NCBI GenBank assembly: GCA_021399435.1
Contig: JAJTUP010000006.1
Span: forward strand, 1,116,001-1,180,000
Source of the DNA: Diaporthe sp. PMI_573
Taxonomy: Eukaryota > Ascomycota > Sordariomycetes > Diaporthales > Diaporthaceae
Length of the DNA: 64,000 nucleotides
Direction: 5' to 3'
Positions 45,245-57,488 of the stretch are shown here, in pieces (position 1 is the stretch's first letter; every line of letters starts with the position of its first letter). The notes beneath the pieces were generated by a model. The model was not told the DNA's origin. It saw only the letters and a list, made by a program, of their open reading frames with translations, and searched no databases. Both the position numbers and the translations under genes were made by a program.

Positions 45245-47956
45245 TCAGTCGTCGTACTCGGCGCCCTGGTCGTCCACTAGGATCACCACGGTCAAGGCTG
45301 CTGCGTAGGCCTCCCGGATGGCACATGCCATGCTACACCATGCTTGTTAGCAGTCCATTCTGGTTCGAGCCAGTTGCGTGCGTGAAAGGGGCTACACTCA
45401 CCAGGCCTTCCCAATCACCGCCACGACCGCGCTCATGCCCCAGTGAGCACACCAGGCCCTGGCGAGGACCTCGTTGTCGGGCACGCCAAAGGCCTCGATC
45501 ACCAAAACCTTCTCGTCGTCGTCTTCTCTGTCATAGCCGTTCCCATTGGCGTGGCCGTTCGCCAACGGGACGCCCTTGGACGAGCCCTCTCCAGCCGGCG
45601 ACTCCGACTCGCTGCGCGATCCATGGTCAATGCCGTTACTGTCCAGCCTCGCCCTGCTCTTCGGCCCGTAGAGCCCAGCCCAGTCGCGGATCTCGATGAT
45701 CTCGTCCACCTTGACCGTCTGGTGTGCGTAGTCGAAGAACAAGGGGTGCGGCCCGTCCGTGCACGGCCAGGCGTGGATAAAGCTCACGTCGTACGTCAGC
45801 CTCAGCGGCCACGAGACCCCGTCGATGGCGAACTGGATCGCGGCGTCGAACCATTTCGGCCCCGGCTCCCCTGCCCTGTCCGCGCAGGGCTTGAGCGTGA
45901 ACATCTCGATGCGTACGGTGTCGACGATTTCGTCGACTTCGGGGTGCACCAGCTGGTACTCCTTGACGGGGAATACCTCGGTAGGAGGGCCCAGCGGGTC
46001 GGATCGTTCGGACATCGAGGTCACGTCGTTGACCCTGAGACGCTGTCGTGGCCGCCGGGACCGTATTCGCGCGATCTGCGAGCGCTTGAGGTGCGGAGTT
46101 GGCCGTGCAGGACCGACCCAGCCGGCAACTTCGAGGCAGGTTGGGCCAAGGACTTTACCGACGATCGACGACGAGGTCCAGTATGTGTAACTGTTACGGT
46201 ATTGGAAACCGCAGTTGGGGTTGAGGTGGATGAGAAGTGCTAGGTCATCTGTGGCTTCGTCGGGGTCGATGTCAATCAGAGCATTCATCATGATGAAGGG
46301 AAAGGTAGGCTGTTCAGCAGTGTTAGCACTCGAAGGCCTTTAGGATACTATGACTGGTCGTTAATGTCTCACCCCGGGCAGAACAAGGCCGCTGAAGAAG
46401 GCCATGGCATGGGAGCTGACAGCATCGAGGCCTGCGGCCTGATCTCCTTGCCTCAACGCTGCGAGGGTCTCGGCAAGGTTAGGCCACTTCATCATCTGCG
46501 CGAAACGCTTGATCATCTTCACCTGCCGCCGCTTAAGTTTGAAGCGCAGCTTGACTAGAGGCGAGTTAGTGTTGGTCAACCCACCCCCCCCCCCCCAAGG
46601 GGGTCGGTCCAGGTAGACTCTTGCATACCTTGATCTGCCGTGTTCCCGTATGCCTCTATCCTCACATTATCCCGCCATCTCCTTGAAAGGGCGAGGTTCC
46701 ATCGTATGGTAGGAGGAAGTTGCTCCAGTAGCTTCTCCTTGGCCCACTCTGAATGCTGCCTGGAATGTATCCTCAGATCCAGCTCCACGCTAAGAAGAAG
46801 TTGGTGGAAGAACTTGACGTATTGGTCATGGTTCACGTGTCCTGTGTCGAAAATAAATCTGGTGATAATGTGGTTCTTGGGGTTCGAGAAGTCGATCCAA
46901 TGGTCGGGCCGAGAAAGAACGAGGATGAGATCGGTGATTTGTTTGTCGAGTGTTTTGTGAGGGTTGAGCATGCGGTCCGGATCCTTTAGAAGCTTCCTGT
47001 ACAGGTTCTTGTACATGTACTCTAGGTCGTCGTCCTCGAGACCACCCTCTAGATCTCTTAGCCTCCCAAATATGCGAACCAGGTCCACGTCACGAGGCTG
47101 CACGCCAGAGTCGCGTATGTTGAGCGCCGGTGGGTATGCGCTCGCAGTGGCCGCCCACTGATTCAGCGTGACTGTGCCCGGCCTCTGGCCAAAATGGAAA
47201 AAGAAACTGGGCTGCTCTATGGTCTCCCATGGATAAGTGGGCGGTCCCGGCCCTTGCAGCCTCATGGTCATGAGTTGGGTCATGGAGTTGTGCTGGTTCA
47301 CGCCATCGGTGCCGTCGCCTCGGTTACCGGCTGTTGTGGCATAGGTTGAGTAGAAGTGATCGGCGAGGTGTGGTATTGGCCTTTTGATGCCTCTGTGAGC
47401 GGGAACACCTCGACATATGAGCTCCATGGCGTGGCCGAGATTGAGCTCCTCGTCGCTGGCACACCCGGACGGTGGCCATTCTGTCAGAGCATGGGGCGGG
47501 CTGTAAGGCCCATTCCCATTAGGCTGTTGCCGCCCTTTCCCCTTTGGCGGAGGAGGGTCTGAGATAGGGCGCCTGAGGCGATTCCGTGACTGAGAATGGG
47601 GTTGAGAGCTGTGGGCGGGCTCGAAGTGCCTCGAGGGGTTGGACTTGTCGCGCAGGTTGTCACCCTCACTTGCCCTGCGCGGCCGCAGCTTCAACCTCTC
47701 GCCCTCGACAACCCCATTATCCTCGGTGCCCTGCTCGCAATCGGGGTCAGCAGCGGGATCGCACGTCGAAAAGACATTTCGCATGAGGTGAGGGCTGTCG
47801 CATAAGGCGAGGGGCGGAGTGTGGGTGGAGTGAGGTTGCAGGCATCCTTACCGAGAAGGCACCGCCGCCGCCGCCGCCGCCGTGGCGTGCTGCTGTTGAC
47901 TTTGTGCGGAAAAGGGACCTCCAGAAGCCTTTCTTCCTGTCCTTATCTCGACTCAT
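45245..47956 (-). CDS. Uncharacterised 794-residue fungal protein
   Basis: Five exons (47956-47852, 47730-46629, 46554-46373, 46309-45402, 45332-45245), each junction in phase. The N-terminus is basic with a poly-Gly run (MSRDKDRKKGFWRSLF ... HGGGGGGG). Residues to about 130 are low complexity; from about 175 the protein looks globular, with blocks such as PWETIEQPSFFFHFGQRPGT, LILVLSRPDHWIDFSNPKNH and KLRFKLKRRQVKMIKRFAQM, then DALIDIDP-like and HPLFFDYAHQTVKVDEII. An acidic/Ser/Asn linker precedes a conserved-looking end, ACAIREAYAAALTVVILVDD. No signal peptide, helix or catalytic motif is recognised. The last exon, found by a GTGAGT donor and a CTAAC-TAG acceptor, adds 30 codons. Intron 1 contains the alternative open frame that would start MRNVFSTCD. 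No function is assigned. Confidence 0.75.
46584..46596. repeat. Poly-C tract (13 C) in intron of the 794-residue protein gene
   Basis: Uninterrupted C run within the second intron, on the plus strand followed by AAGGGGG. Its length is prone to sequencing error but does not affect the coding frame. Confidence 0.9.
47867..47882. repeat. (GCC)n repeat encoding poly-Gly
   Basis: About five to six GCC/CCG units in exon 1 of the 794-residue protein, read as seven glycines on the coding strand. Confidence 0.8.
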
Positions 47957-48105
47957 GTCGACAGCTTGGATGTCGAGCCCCCGGTATTCATGCGCCGTTG
48001 AAAAGTCATGAATGTGCCCTTGTGTGAGCGATGTGTGGGAGCGACTAAACTCGGCTACTGAGCCGGGGTGGTTTCAATCCAACACATGCAAGGCGAACAA
48101 GGCAG

Positions 48106-48150
48106 GCACAAGCACGAGTACAAGCACAGGCACAGGCACAGGCACAAGAG
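48106..48150. repeat. GCACAG/GCACAA hexanucleotide repeat
   Basis: About seven diverged CAAGCA/CAGGCA units in the upstream region of the 794-residue protein gene. Confidence 0.75.
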
Positions 48151-49199
48151 TAGACGGCGAGACCCCGTCAATGCCTGCTGTATCGGTAGCAGCCAGGTAG
48201 TGTGAGGTGTCAGCGAGGGCTCTCGGAGTGCCGGGTGCACGTCATAAAGTTCGAAGGTTCAGATGAGCTGTCGGCCGCAAAGAGAGAGGCCGGGAGGCAG
48301 GGCAGGTCGGGCGAACCCTGTGGCCTGTTCTGCCTGTGTCTCAAAGTGTGATAGGGCAATTTTTGACAGTAATGCGTTTGGAGTCTTGGACCGGGAGGTT
48401 GGGACGAAGGGTAGGGGTTGCGAACGGGGAAGATCGATGCTGGGGACGAGAGCGCGGGCGAGGTTGAATTGCCTTTCGGATCGCAGATCAGATCATTTCT
48501 GTCAGCGTACGCACTCTTCCTGTCTTGCGTCTACCGGCTATTAGTGCGATGCAGTCATCGGTGCAAAGTGGGATCGGCCAGTCGCGACGGAATGGAATGG
48601 GATGGGTGGCCTGCAAACACCAGAACCAATGCAGAAACCCCACCCTCAAATCAGTGCCGAGTGAGGTGATTGCTCCGACGAGAGGGACTGCCAGCATGAC
48701 TCTGCTTTTCCTGAAACTACTGTCTGTCCTTGCGAGCCATTCGTTGAGGCAGTGAGGAGACCTTCTGTCCAGTTCGTAGGTCCAAGACGTTCGAGCTGCA
48801 AGCATGCAGGCGAGCCCCAGTTGGCAGGTAACAGCAGCTGCAGGAGGCCATGGGGGAAGCTGTACCTCTATAGGTATATTCCATACCTGGCACGCTCGCC
48901 TATAGGGGCAGTGATATGAACAAACAGCCTGCCCATCCTTACAAGCTTCAAACCGTGACAACATGTGGCCCAGAGACGGTCACCGGTGCGCCGAATTGCC
49001 GCGCGTGGTACACCTTGTTGACGGCCGGTATCTGCACTAGCAATGGCAAGCGTGCAAGATACGCTTGTGTCTGCCTGACAATCATCTCTCGTTCGCCAGC
49101 GCAGTCAATGCTCTAACAAGTACGCACGCGTCAACGGACCTCTCGGCGAACACAGCCCTGTGGTAGTCTGGTCGACTAACAAGAACCGCCATCCAGGCC

Positions 49200-49233
49200 G
49201 TCGTTCGTTCGTTCGTTCGTTCGTTCGTTCGTT
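49200..49233. repeat. (TTCG)n tetranucleotide microsatellite
   Basis: Eight perfect TCGT units in the intergenic region. Confidence 0.95.
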
Positions 49234-50910
49234 GGTTCACGCGTGGCCATGTCGCTCGCCCACCCTGGCCAAGCTCACTCTTCCAACTATCGACCACACC
49301 AGCACCACACCGCAACACCCTGCAAAAATATCAGCCAGTCGACCCCCACGCGGACTTTGTGCGATTCTGGCCATCTGGTCACTAGGTCTTCTGCCATTTC
49401 TGACAGTTGAAGTTTGAATTGCTGACTGTGGCTGCGGATTGGCCTCCAAAACCAGTAAAGTTCTGTAGCGCTAATCCTAGCCCTTGCCAACGCAGACCCC
49501 GATTTCAGCCCCGGATGTGCTTTGGCACATGTGCCGTCTTTGACAGCGGGAAGGGCACGGTCATGAGATGGCCTCGAGGACACTTGACGCGTGGGGCAAC
49601 TGTTAAAGACTACCTCGACCTACACACTGCGTATCTGTCCAGGTCTATGCGAAGCGAGTTCGGATCGAAATAGGGCGGTTTTCATCGAGGCCGACTCCAG
49701 CCCCCCCGCCGCCGGTCCAACCTCTGCGTTTTCCTACTTCGCAAGCATCTCCTGGCGAGCAACCTGAAGACCGTGCAAGAAGCCGGTTTCACACCTCCGG
49801 CTCAACACAGCTCATCTGCCCACTCCCATGCTGGCCGCCGGTGAGGGGAGAAACTGCGGCAGCGGCGGGACAACGTCGGATGGGCGAGTCGTTCACCGGC
49901 AGGAAGGGGGCCACAGATACTGCCCAGGTCCCGCTGCAATATATGTATTGCGGCCTGACGAACATCATGTGTGCCGGCCTTTCGATCATGTAAGGTTCAT
50001 GCGGGCAGGCAACGGGGAGGCGCAAGAGCTGCGTAGATGTGGGTGAGGATGTTGTCTCGGTCCCCAGGGCAGCACAGCATGTACGGAGCAGAGGGCCCTT
50101 TCGAGAAGCGCACTTTGAGGAGAACTCGAGCAAGGCCCTCTTCAGTCCCTGTGGACCGAGCTTGGGTAAGAGTTTGCTCAGACTAATCCTTAGTGCCTGA
50201 TATTCAACTCGTCACTTAGACAGAACAGTGTAAACAGCCGCTATCGAGGCCATGAGCGATTGGGAGTGCTTCTGAGTGGTTGCTTAAGGCAGTCCCCACC
50301 ATCTTGCAAGATGAGCTCTCATGGAATTGACCCTTATGTAATTACTCCTGTGTCAGGTGGGATAATCTGGAATGAGAAAATCGGAATGGGCCTTTTCTGT
50401 TCTCTTTCACATGCTGTTGAATATCTGCGCACAACCCTGAGTTGTCATGCTAACCATCGTGGAAAATTCTGGTGCCGTTGCTTGACAGCGCCGTTGATTG
50501 ACAGCATTACTGAAGATTGTCTAGATATCTAGATGTGTAGTCGAAATATGCAAGGTGGTCTGGATTCTTAGTAGCGTGCTGGTCCTTAGAGAGGTTACAT
50601 CCGGCCCCGGGTAACTGGCCAGAGGCTGCACTGATCAACGGCTTGCCGAACGGAGCTGCCTGCCGCTAGACGGCCCAAGCTCAAAAATTCCCATTGTCCC
50701 CCAACCCGACCTACATCGCAGGTTAGACCCCGTCGCCTGCAAGCCAATTCGACGACAGCCAGAGTCCACAACCCCGACAATACCTGGCCCTCCTGCCCCG
50801 GAGCCTGTTGAGCAGATCTCACTGTTCTCGTCCGGTCACCTCGGGGGAGCAGCCGCGCAGACGACACCCCACAACCTAGCGGCTGGCGTGCGACCGCGAA
50901 CCAACCCACG

Positions 50911-52149
50911 ATGCAGAAGCTCATGCGGCGGACGGCCCAGGCCGAGCGGCAGGTCATACGCCGGGGCAAGAAGCAGAGCAAGATGATCAACATGGCGCGC
51001 CAGCGACAAGACTTCAAGCAGCGCATGGTTGGCACACAGGAAACACACGCCTCGCTGAAGGACGCCGCGCGCAGGCGGCGAGAGGATTGGGAGATGGGCG
51101 CCCTGGCTCCCCAGCGCGACACGCCCCTGCGGGATGCCAACGACTCCTACTGGGGCTCCAAAAGCCTCCGCCGGAACCTGGCGGACACCCTCCCGGAGAA
51201 ACAGAGGGACCTGGCATGCCGGTGGGCGGGCGGTCGCAAGACCCTCTGCATCAAGGCAGGTGACCGGGTGGCCATCATGGATGGCCCAGACAAGGGGAAG
51301 ATCAGCGACGTCAAATATGTCCAAGTGAAAGGTGCGTTCGTCGCGCTGGAAGGGGAGAACTTGAAGGTGAGCTTATCCCCTGGCATGCGGGCTGCGGCCT
51401 GCAGGTCCGCATTGAGAGGCGAGCTGATGGGCTGACCATCTTGACCTACGCAGCAAAACTTCACCGTCCCGGATTATATGTCAAAGCTGCAAAGTGATCA
51501 AAAACCGATCCATGTCCAACTCTCGGAATACCGCGCCCCCATTAACGCCGTCCGCCTCGTCCACCCCCTCAAGGACCCCGTGACAGGCGAGATCCGCGAC
51601 GTGATCATCAACGAGCTCGTGGCCCGCAACTACTACAAGGACAAGGTTACGGGGCGCGAGACCTGGTCGCGCATCGTGCCGGGGCTGAACATCGAGATCC
51701 CGTGGCCCAAGGCCTTCGAAGACGAGGAGAGGCAGAACCTGGAGGGCACGTTCGAGAACCACGCGTGCGACACGCTGCGCATCGACGTCGAGGAGAAGAC
51801 GTTCGTGCCCACGCTGCTGCGGCCGCCCATGCCGACCGAGGTCATCGACGAGCTGCGCAACCGCTACTCCAAGTTCCGCACGCGCCACGAGGACGCGTAC
51901 ATCGCCAAGAAGGAGGCCGAGGAGGCCGAGAAGGCCGCGCGCAAGAAGACCATCAAGACGATGCGCACGCCGGTCCAGGAGCTCAACGCCAAGATCAAGG
52001 CGGAGAGGAAGGCCCGCGGCCAGCCGGAGCTGACGGAGGATATGCTGGCCAAGATCGGGGAGGTCATGGCGAGGAACAGGAATCGCACACTCGCTGGGGC
52101 TGGCATCGCGCAGATCGAGAGTCCAGCAAGTCCAGCGCCATCACCATGA
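50911..52149 (+). CDS. MRPL40: Mitochondrial large-subunit ribosomal protein uL24m
   Basis: Two exons (50911-51366, 51454-52149), 383 residues. The KOW motif at about 115-145 (KAGDRVAIMDGPDKGKISDV) is the uL24 signature, and downstream NFTVPDYM, YRAPINAVRLVHP and the basic segment around 270 match fungal Mrpl40. The very basic N-terminus (MQKLMRRTAQAERQVIRRGK) is consistent with a mitochondrial presequence or an rRNA-contact segment. The C-terminal 70 residues are a charged helix (KKEAEEAEKAARKKTIK) typical of the mitochondrial extension. uL24m stabilises the large-subunit 5' rRNA domain. One 87-nt intron with GTGAGC/CAG ends. The 3' end is 212 bp from the convergent ELP1 stop. Confidence 0.92.
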
Positions 52150-52361
52150 TCATGTATAAGAGAACCAGAAAAGAAAAATGTACAATACTGCCATGCCATA
52201 TAGGATGGGCGGCACTACATGTCAAACAAAATGGGCATCCGCCTCAGATGATCCGAGTAGAAATATGCTTGTTCTACCCAGCTATGCGTGCAATGCTATG
52301 ATGCGCCACCCCCCCCCACCTTCCTCTTTCCTCGTACACATGGTCCGATCAAATCCCAGAA

Positions 52362-55300
52362 TCATTGTCCGAGGAGCGTCAATTTCGAAAACGCCGTGAT
52401 GACAGGAGCGATCTGCCGCCCATTCACGGCATCCAACGAGGCGTGGAGCACCGCATCCGCCCCGGACGGCCTGTACTCCTCCCCGCCCATCGGCCCCGAC
52501 CCATCCTCCTGGGCCTGCTGCTGCGCCTGGGCCTGCTGTTCCTCGGGCTCCCCAAACACCTCGACCACAGCAGCCCTACAGGCACCAATGACCTCGTCCA
52601 TGAGCGCCTCGACGGCCCTGGCGCGCTCCGCCATGCCCCGCCTCATCAGCCCGAACACGAGCCGCTCCGCCTCCCCTTTACTCCCCTCGACGCGCTCCAC
52701 CAGCCTCCGCACGCTGTTAACGAGGTACTCGGCCTCGTAGACGGTGCCCTTGCGGCCCCTGGCGCGCTTCTTCTCCTCGCGCCGGCGGTTCTTGCTCGTC
52801 GCGCGCGACACATTAGACCCGAGCGTGCCGACGCTGCCCTGCTTGCCCGTGTACCGCGTGAACAGCGACGCGCTGGTGCTGACGCGGCTCGACGCCGCGA
52901 CCGAGACGTCGTCGGGGAGGTCCGCCAGTGCCCCCGGGCGTTCCCCCTCGTAGAAGGCCAAGGGATCCTCGATCGCCTTGCGCCGCAGCTCCGCCAGCCG
53001 GGGCACCTGCGCCTTGAGCTGCGCCTTGCAGTCCGCCAGGAACTCGGTCGTGCTTGACAGCGCGTCCGCCAGCCCCGAGTCCACGGCGCCCGGGAGGAGT
53101 GAGTCCGCCTGGCCGTGCCGCGCCGCCAGCCGCATCGCGTCCGCGAAGTGGTACCCCTTACACAGGCACTTGATCGCCTGCTCTAGGGAGTCGAGGTACT
53201 CAAGGTGTATCGTCGCCGCGGACGAGTAGTCCTTCGCCTCCCAGAGCGCTTCTGCCAGGATTGTGGCGAGCTCAGAGAATGCGTCTCCTGACATGGGCGG
53301 GTCCTGCTGCTGGGCGGTGAAGAGGCATTCACGCCAGCAGGTCGCGCCTGCAGCCCGGTAGCAGGCTGTGGCTCGGACGAAGTTGTTGAGGGACTCGTAG
53401 GCGAGACCGGCCTCACGGTTCTTGGACTGCGACTCAAGATGGTTGGCGTACAGGTCTGTAAGAATCCTGTGCCGCTCGGCATCGTAGCGATATAGCCGGA
53501 GGGCGGTCTGGTACAGCTTGTATTTCGTTGTGTAGTTCTGGACTTCTTCGAAGACATTGAGGGCATGCAAGTGTTGCAGTGCTTTCTCCCGACGGTTCAG
53601 GTGGTCATCAATAGTAAACTTGCGTCTGAGCTCAGGTAGTTGGTGTAGACTTTGGATAAATGGAAGATACTCCCTTGGGTCTCGTTGTGATTGTTGGGCA
53701 ACCAGTAGAGCAAGTTCGAGATTGTAGAGTCCCAGTGCATGGTCGTAGAGCCTGTTGACGTCCTGCAAGAAGCATATGTGTTCAACCGCCTTTTCCGCCA
53801 TTGTCTCATCCTCCTGCATCAACTTCGCAACTTCCGTCAGACCGTCTTCGAGTGCTGGTGGGTTTTTGCAGACGTTGGCCGTGATAATGTTCTGTAAGTT
53901 TGTGTCTTTCCGGCCCTGGAGTGTTTCCAAAACAGAGTCGCATATTCTGTTCACCTTGGAGGTCCCCTTGCTAAGAGTGGCAAAATTCTCTTGGCTCGGT
54001 GCGTTCAAGTCTGCCATTGCAGCCTCCTTGGATGTTTTCGTGTTTTTGTACATGGCCTCAGTCACGTCGTCCTCGCCGAGCGAAGCTAAGAACAAGTCGA
54101 TATGCGCCACGTCGCCAAGCTGGTCCAGAAACAGGCCGACGTTCGATAGAAACTGGTCCGGCTTATGATCGTAGAGTATGTTCATGTCCACTCGTTGGGT
54201 TCTGCAGTGACCGAAAGCCTTTCCATACTCCTTGGCGTCAATCAAAGACCGAATACCAGCCAGGACCATGGCCCGAGGGTAGATTGTTTCCAGGTTACCG
54301 CGAGGCATTTGGAGCACAACACTCATGGTTGTTGGCATAGCTGTGACAAGCCTAGCGCCTCTCTCAATGCTTCGGCATCTCTCATCGTTCTCCGGGTCAT
54401 CAGCAGGCAGGTTGAGATCTATCCAGGTCAGCATAGAACCTATCGCAGCTAAGAGATTTCTGTTACGAACCTTCTGGCCTTCCCAGATGAACAAACTTCA
54501 GGAAGTGATTGCTTGTCGTGAATACCAGGTGATCGCAAGTGACCAGGAACGAGGTACAATTCTTGATGAGTAGTTGAGAGTTTGCGTACAGATGACCACT
54601 TCTTGACAAGCCAAAGGCGATGAATTCTCCGCTGATCTCAAAGGTTTCAACCCACGGCAGCTGAAGGGAGAAGCGGGCAACCATAGGCCCGAGTGCATCG
54701 TCCTTTTGGGATAAGCGAAACAGTTTCCCAGATCTGGTTTGAACACATGCCTCAGCAAGGGACCCGCTGTCTGATTCATTCGTGAACGAGGCCGCTTGCG
54801 TGAAGAGAACCTCTTCCTCAAGCGGAGTCAAGTCATCAATTATGAGATCGCTGGCGTCCCGCTTGGAACTCAGCCGGCAAATGTTGAGCCCGTCGTTGAA
54901 GTAGAGCACGCGAGGCTCATAGCTTGATGCAAAGCAAACCTGAAGGGCTGTTCTCATCAAACCGTCCATCTCAGAGTCGAGTTTGGTGAGAAGTCTCGGC
55001 ACCAGTGATCGACCGTTCTTCGTCTGCCACTCGTACAGGTCGACACCACTGTGGTGCAGCACTGCCACCGTCTCGTTATTGGGGGCAAAAGCAACGTCGA
55101 TCACGGTATGGCTGGCCGATATTTCGAACATGGCCATAGGTGGAGGCACGTTCGCGGTCCGGAATGGTGTTATTTTCACAGTCTTCCCATCAATAACCGC
55201 TACTGCTCCGAAGTCGTCGGGTGGCATCAGCGAGCCTCGCGTCACAACGAGCGTGAACTCGGAGTGAAGTATGTTGTCTTGATCTCTTTGTCAGCAGTGT

Positions 55301-56522
55301 TTTCTGAAGGAACTCTTTGTGGGGATAGCAACCTGTGTCGGCAATCGCGAGACGCAACGCCTTTTCCGGGTGCCATGAGGCATGCGAAAAGGGTGATTTC
55401 AAGAGTATCTCCTGCTTCAAGTACCAATGGTAGTTGCCCGTCGTCCATAGCTGAACGGTCCCGGCAAAGGAGACCGCGAGCACCGTCGAGTCTGCGTTCC
55501 ATTCTAAGCTGATGTTCAAGGAGGGATCATCAAGAGGCTCTGTCGAGCGTATTGTGAACTGGCCGTGCCTCAACCCGTTCTTCTCAAAGAAGACGACATC
55601 AACATGATCAGAGAAGCGTTGGACACCGGCCAGTAGGTTGCCGGCGGGTCTCCAGCTCAAAGCACCTTCCAGGCCGTCCACTGGCTCGCTCACGCTGTCG
55701 AGAACGCCTTCTCGGCTGTAGACGCGTATGACTCTTCTTGAAGGGGCCTCGGCGGTGTTGACAGCTACGTAGGCGCCATCTCCTCTCCAGCTCACCACCG
55801 TGCGCCCGTCGTCGTTGGGGCTGAGGGTTCCCTGGTCTACCTTGTCGGGTATCGTGGGATCACGAAGAGCCTTTGCCTTGGCGCCCCTCCCTTGGAACTG
55901 GGTCTCCTTCTTGCCCCAGCCGACACTGACATGCTTGGACGCCTCCAGGTCGGCGGAGGTCATGGCTGCCTCGGCGATGCCATCGAAACTACGGCTCATG
56001 AAGACCACATTCCCGTCCTTGGTGGCGATCAGCAGCAGCTCCTCGTCCGGCGACCACCGTGCGGATGTGATGCCGGCATCTATAGAGCCCATGATCTCGA
56101 TGTGGACATCCCCAGGGCTCAAGCCCTCCTGCACAATCACGAGGTCGCCTCCCTCGAGAACGAGACATGACGTCGTCGTGTCACTGAAGTAGTGCAGGCT
56201 CACAACACGGTCGACCGGCAAGTCTGGATTTGGGCTCGGCGCATCCCACGAGGCTATCCGTTCGCACAGCCTGTATTGGTGTTAGTATGTGGTTCAAGCG
56301 GCCGTGGGCGGGCGTGATATGAGGGACTGGGCAGGCTCACAGTGGGAATGCTGGGTCCTGACGGCTGACATCGTCAACTACTCTTAGGAGCTCGATCCTG
56401 TGGTCGGGAGCAGTTGGGCCGCAGGTGATTAGCACCTCATCCTTGCTGGGGTCCCAGCATGTTGCCGTGATATCTGACGGGGCCTTGCCGACTTTGTGGC
56501 AGATGTTGCGAAGATTTCTCAT
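52362..56522 (-). CDS. ELP1: Elongator complex subunit Elp1 (IKI3)
   Basis: Four exons (56522-56341, 56270-55333, 55283-54471, 54418-52362), 1329 residues, the usual size. The start MRNLRNICHKV and ATCWDPSKDEV, two N-terminal WD40 propellers (to about 700) and a helical C-terminal half give the Elp1 order; blocks such as ERCRSIERGARLV, DLFLASLGEDDVTEAMY and NYTTKYKLYQTALRLYRYD are characteristic. Near residue 1180 the basic segment SKNRRREEKKRARGRKG matches the tRNA-contacting region of Elp1. Elongator modifies wobble uridines in cytosolic tRNAs. Introns are 70, 49 and 52 nt. The second is the weakest call (GTTGCT donor, GAG acceptor next to GCTGAC), but alternatives stop or lose the MPPDDFGAVAVIDG block. 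Confidence 0.95.
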
Positions 56523-57488
56523 CGTACTGGAGGTCAACGAGAGACCAGGCCCTTTGACAGCACCAACTGCCCGCAAAGACCCTTGGGAAGGCTTGATGAC
56601 TTTGGCACCGGCTCTCTGGCTGGTGAAGACCAGAAAAGTAAAAAGAAGAGTCGTTGCCAGGTCCGTTTGCGAGTGAGAATGAGTCTGGATGTGGTGGTAC
56701 CGTGTGGCTACACGCACTGTGCTGCAAAGATGGTCATCATCTTCAGCCAATTTTTCCCCCTAAATTTGACAGACACCAGTCCATAGATGCACGCATACGT
56801 GCACATGCATCTCACAGTGCATGTCACAGTTTATCTACGACTATGCTTCTACAAAGTCCTTGCTCTCTGCACTCCATACTCGAATATATGTCAGTTCCGA
56901 GCCAGGGTACAGTGGCGTATGAACCCCCAGATCACACAATGGGAAACAATTTTACTGATATCGATTTAATTTGACAACAGACGTCAGGGATTGTCAAACC
57001 GCGGGCATTTTCCCTCGGCCCACGGCTGAGGCGGCGATGAGGAAAGACGCACTCTCTGGGCCCAGGCCGGTCCCGTTCGGTTACTCGTTAGCTTTCTTCG
57101 GACCTAGGCCCCTGTTTTTTCGCGGCATATTGGCCCACCCCACCTCTGCCCACCTTCTGGCCCTCCTGGCCCTCGCGTCGCCCCAGCCGGAAACAAGAAC
57201 ATCTCATAATCCGGGGAGATGCGACAAGCTGCTGCTGCTGCTCTTGACGGCTAACCACGACAGGCACATCACAAGAGTCAATCCACAGGGCCCCATCAGA
57301 CCACACATCAGCCGTTTCCTACTCGACACCCGCCGCACACGACCTCCTGTGCCACTGTCACAAGCAAGTAGCCGAGTCAATTGGCTGCTGCAGGGCCTGG
57401 CTGTTTATTGTTTTCTGCGCACACCCACAACGCCCCCCGGCAATAGCACCTGGCCTGACCTGCCCCAAAGGGCATCAATCACGTCAAA
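56523..57488. other. Divergent intergenic region, ELP1 / DUF3984 gene
   Basis: 0.97 kb head-to-head region, including pyrimidine-rich leader sequence before the DUF3984 ATG and an AT-rich patch near 56935-56972. No gene or RNA is supported. Confidence 0.55.

Larger units (their letters stand above)
47957..50910. other. Divergent intergenic region, 794-residue protein gene / MRPL40
   Basis: 2.95 kb head-to-head region. Two short tandem repeats are listed separately. Open frames of up to 158 codons on both strands show no domain. The last 300 nt before the MRPL40 start are pyrimidine-rich like a fungal leader. Confidence 0.55.

Noticed and set aside
47731..47784. Start codon MRNVFSTCD as N-terminus of the 794-residue protein
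   Set aside because: It lies inside intron 1 of the better model, which has a GTAAGG donor, a CTGAC branch site and a CAG acceptor and supplies a basic first exon.
48488..48964. 158-codon minus-strand open frame in the MRPL40 upstream region
   Set aside because: No recognised family and scattered Cys/Trp residues; not supported.
21534..49233. Microsatellites as CRISPR-like arrays
   Set aside because: They are simple 2-6-nt repeats without unique spacers, and the DNA is eukaryotic.
52365..53057. 230-codon plus-strand open frame
   Set aside because: It is antisense to the ELP1 C-terminal exon; ELP1 is firmly identified.
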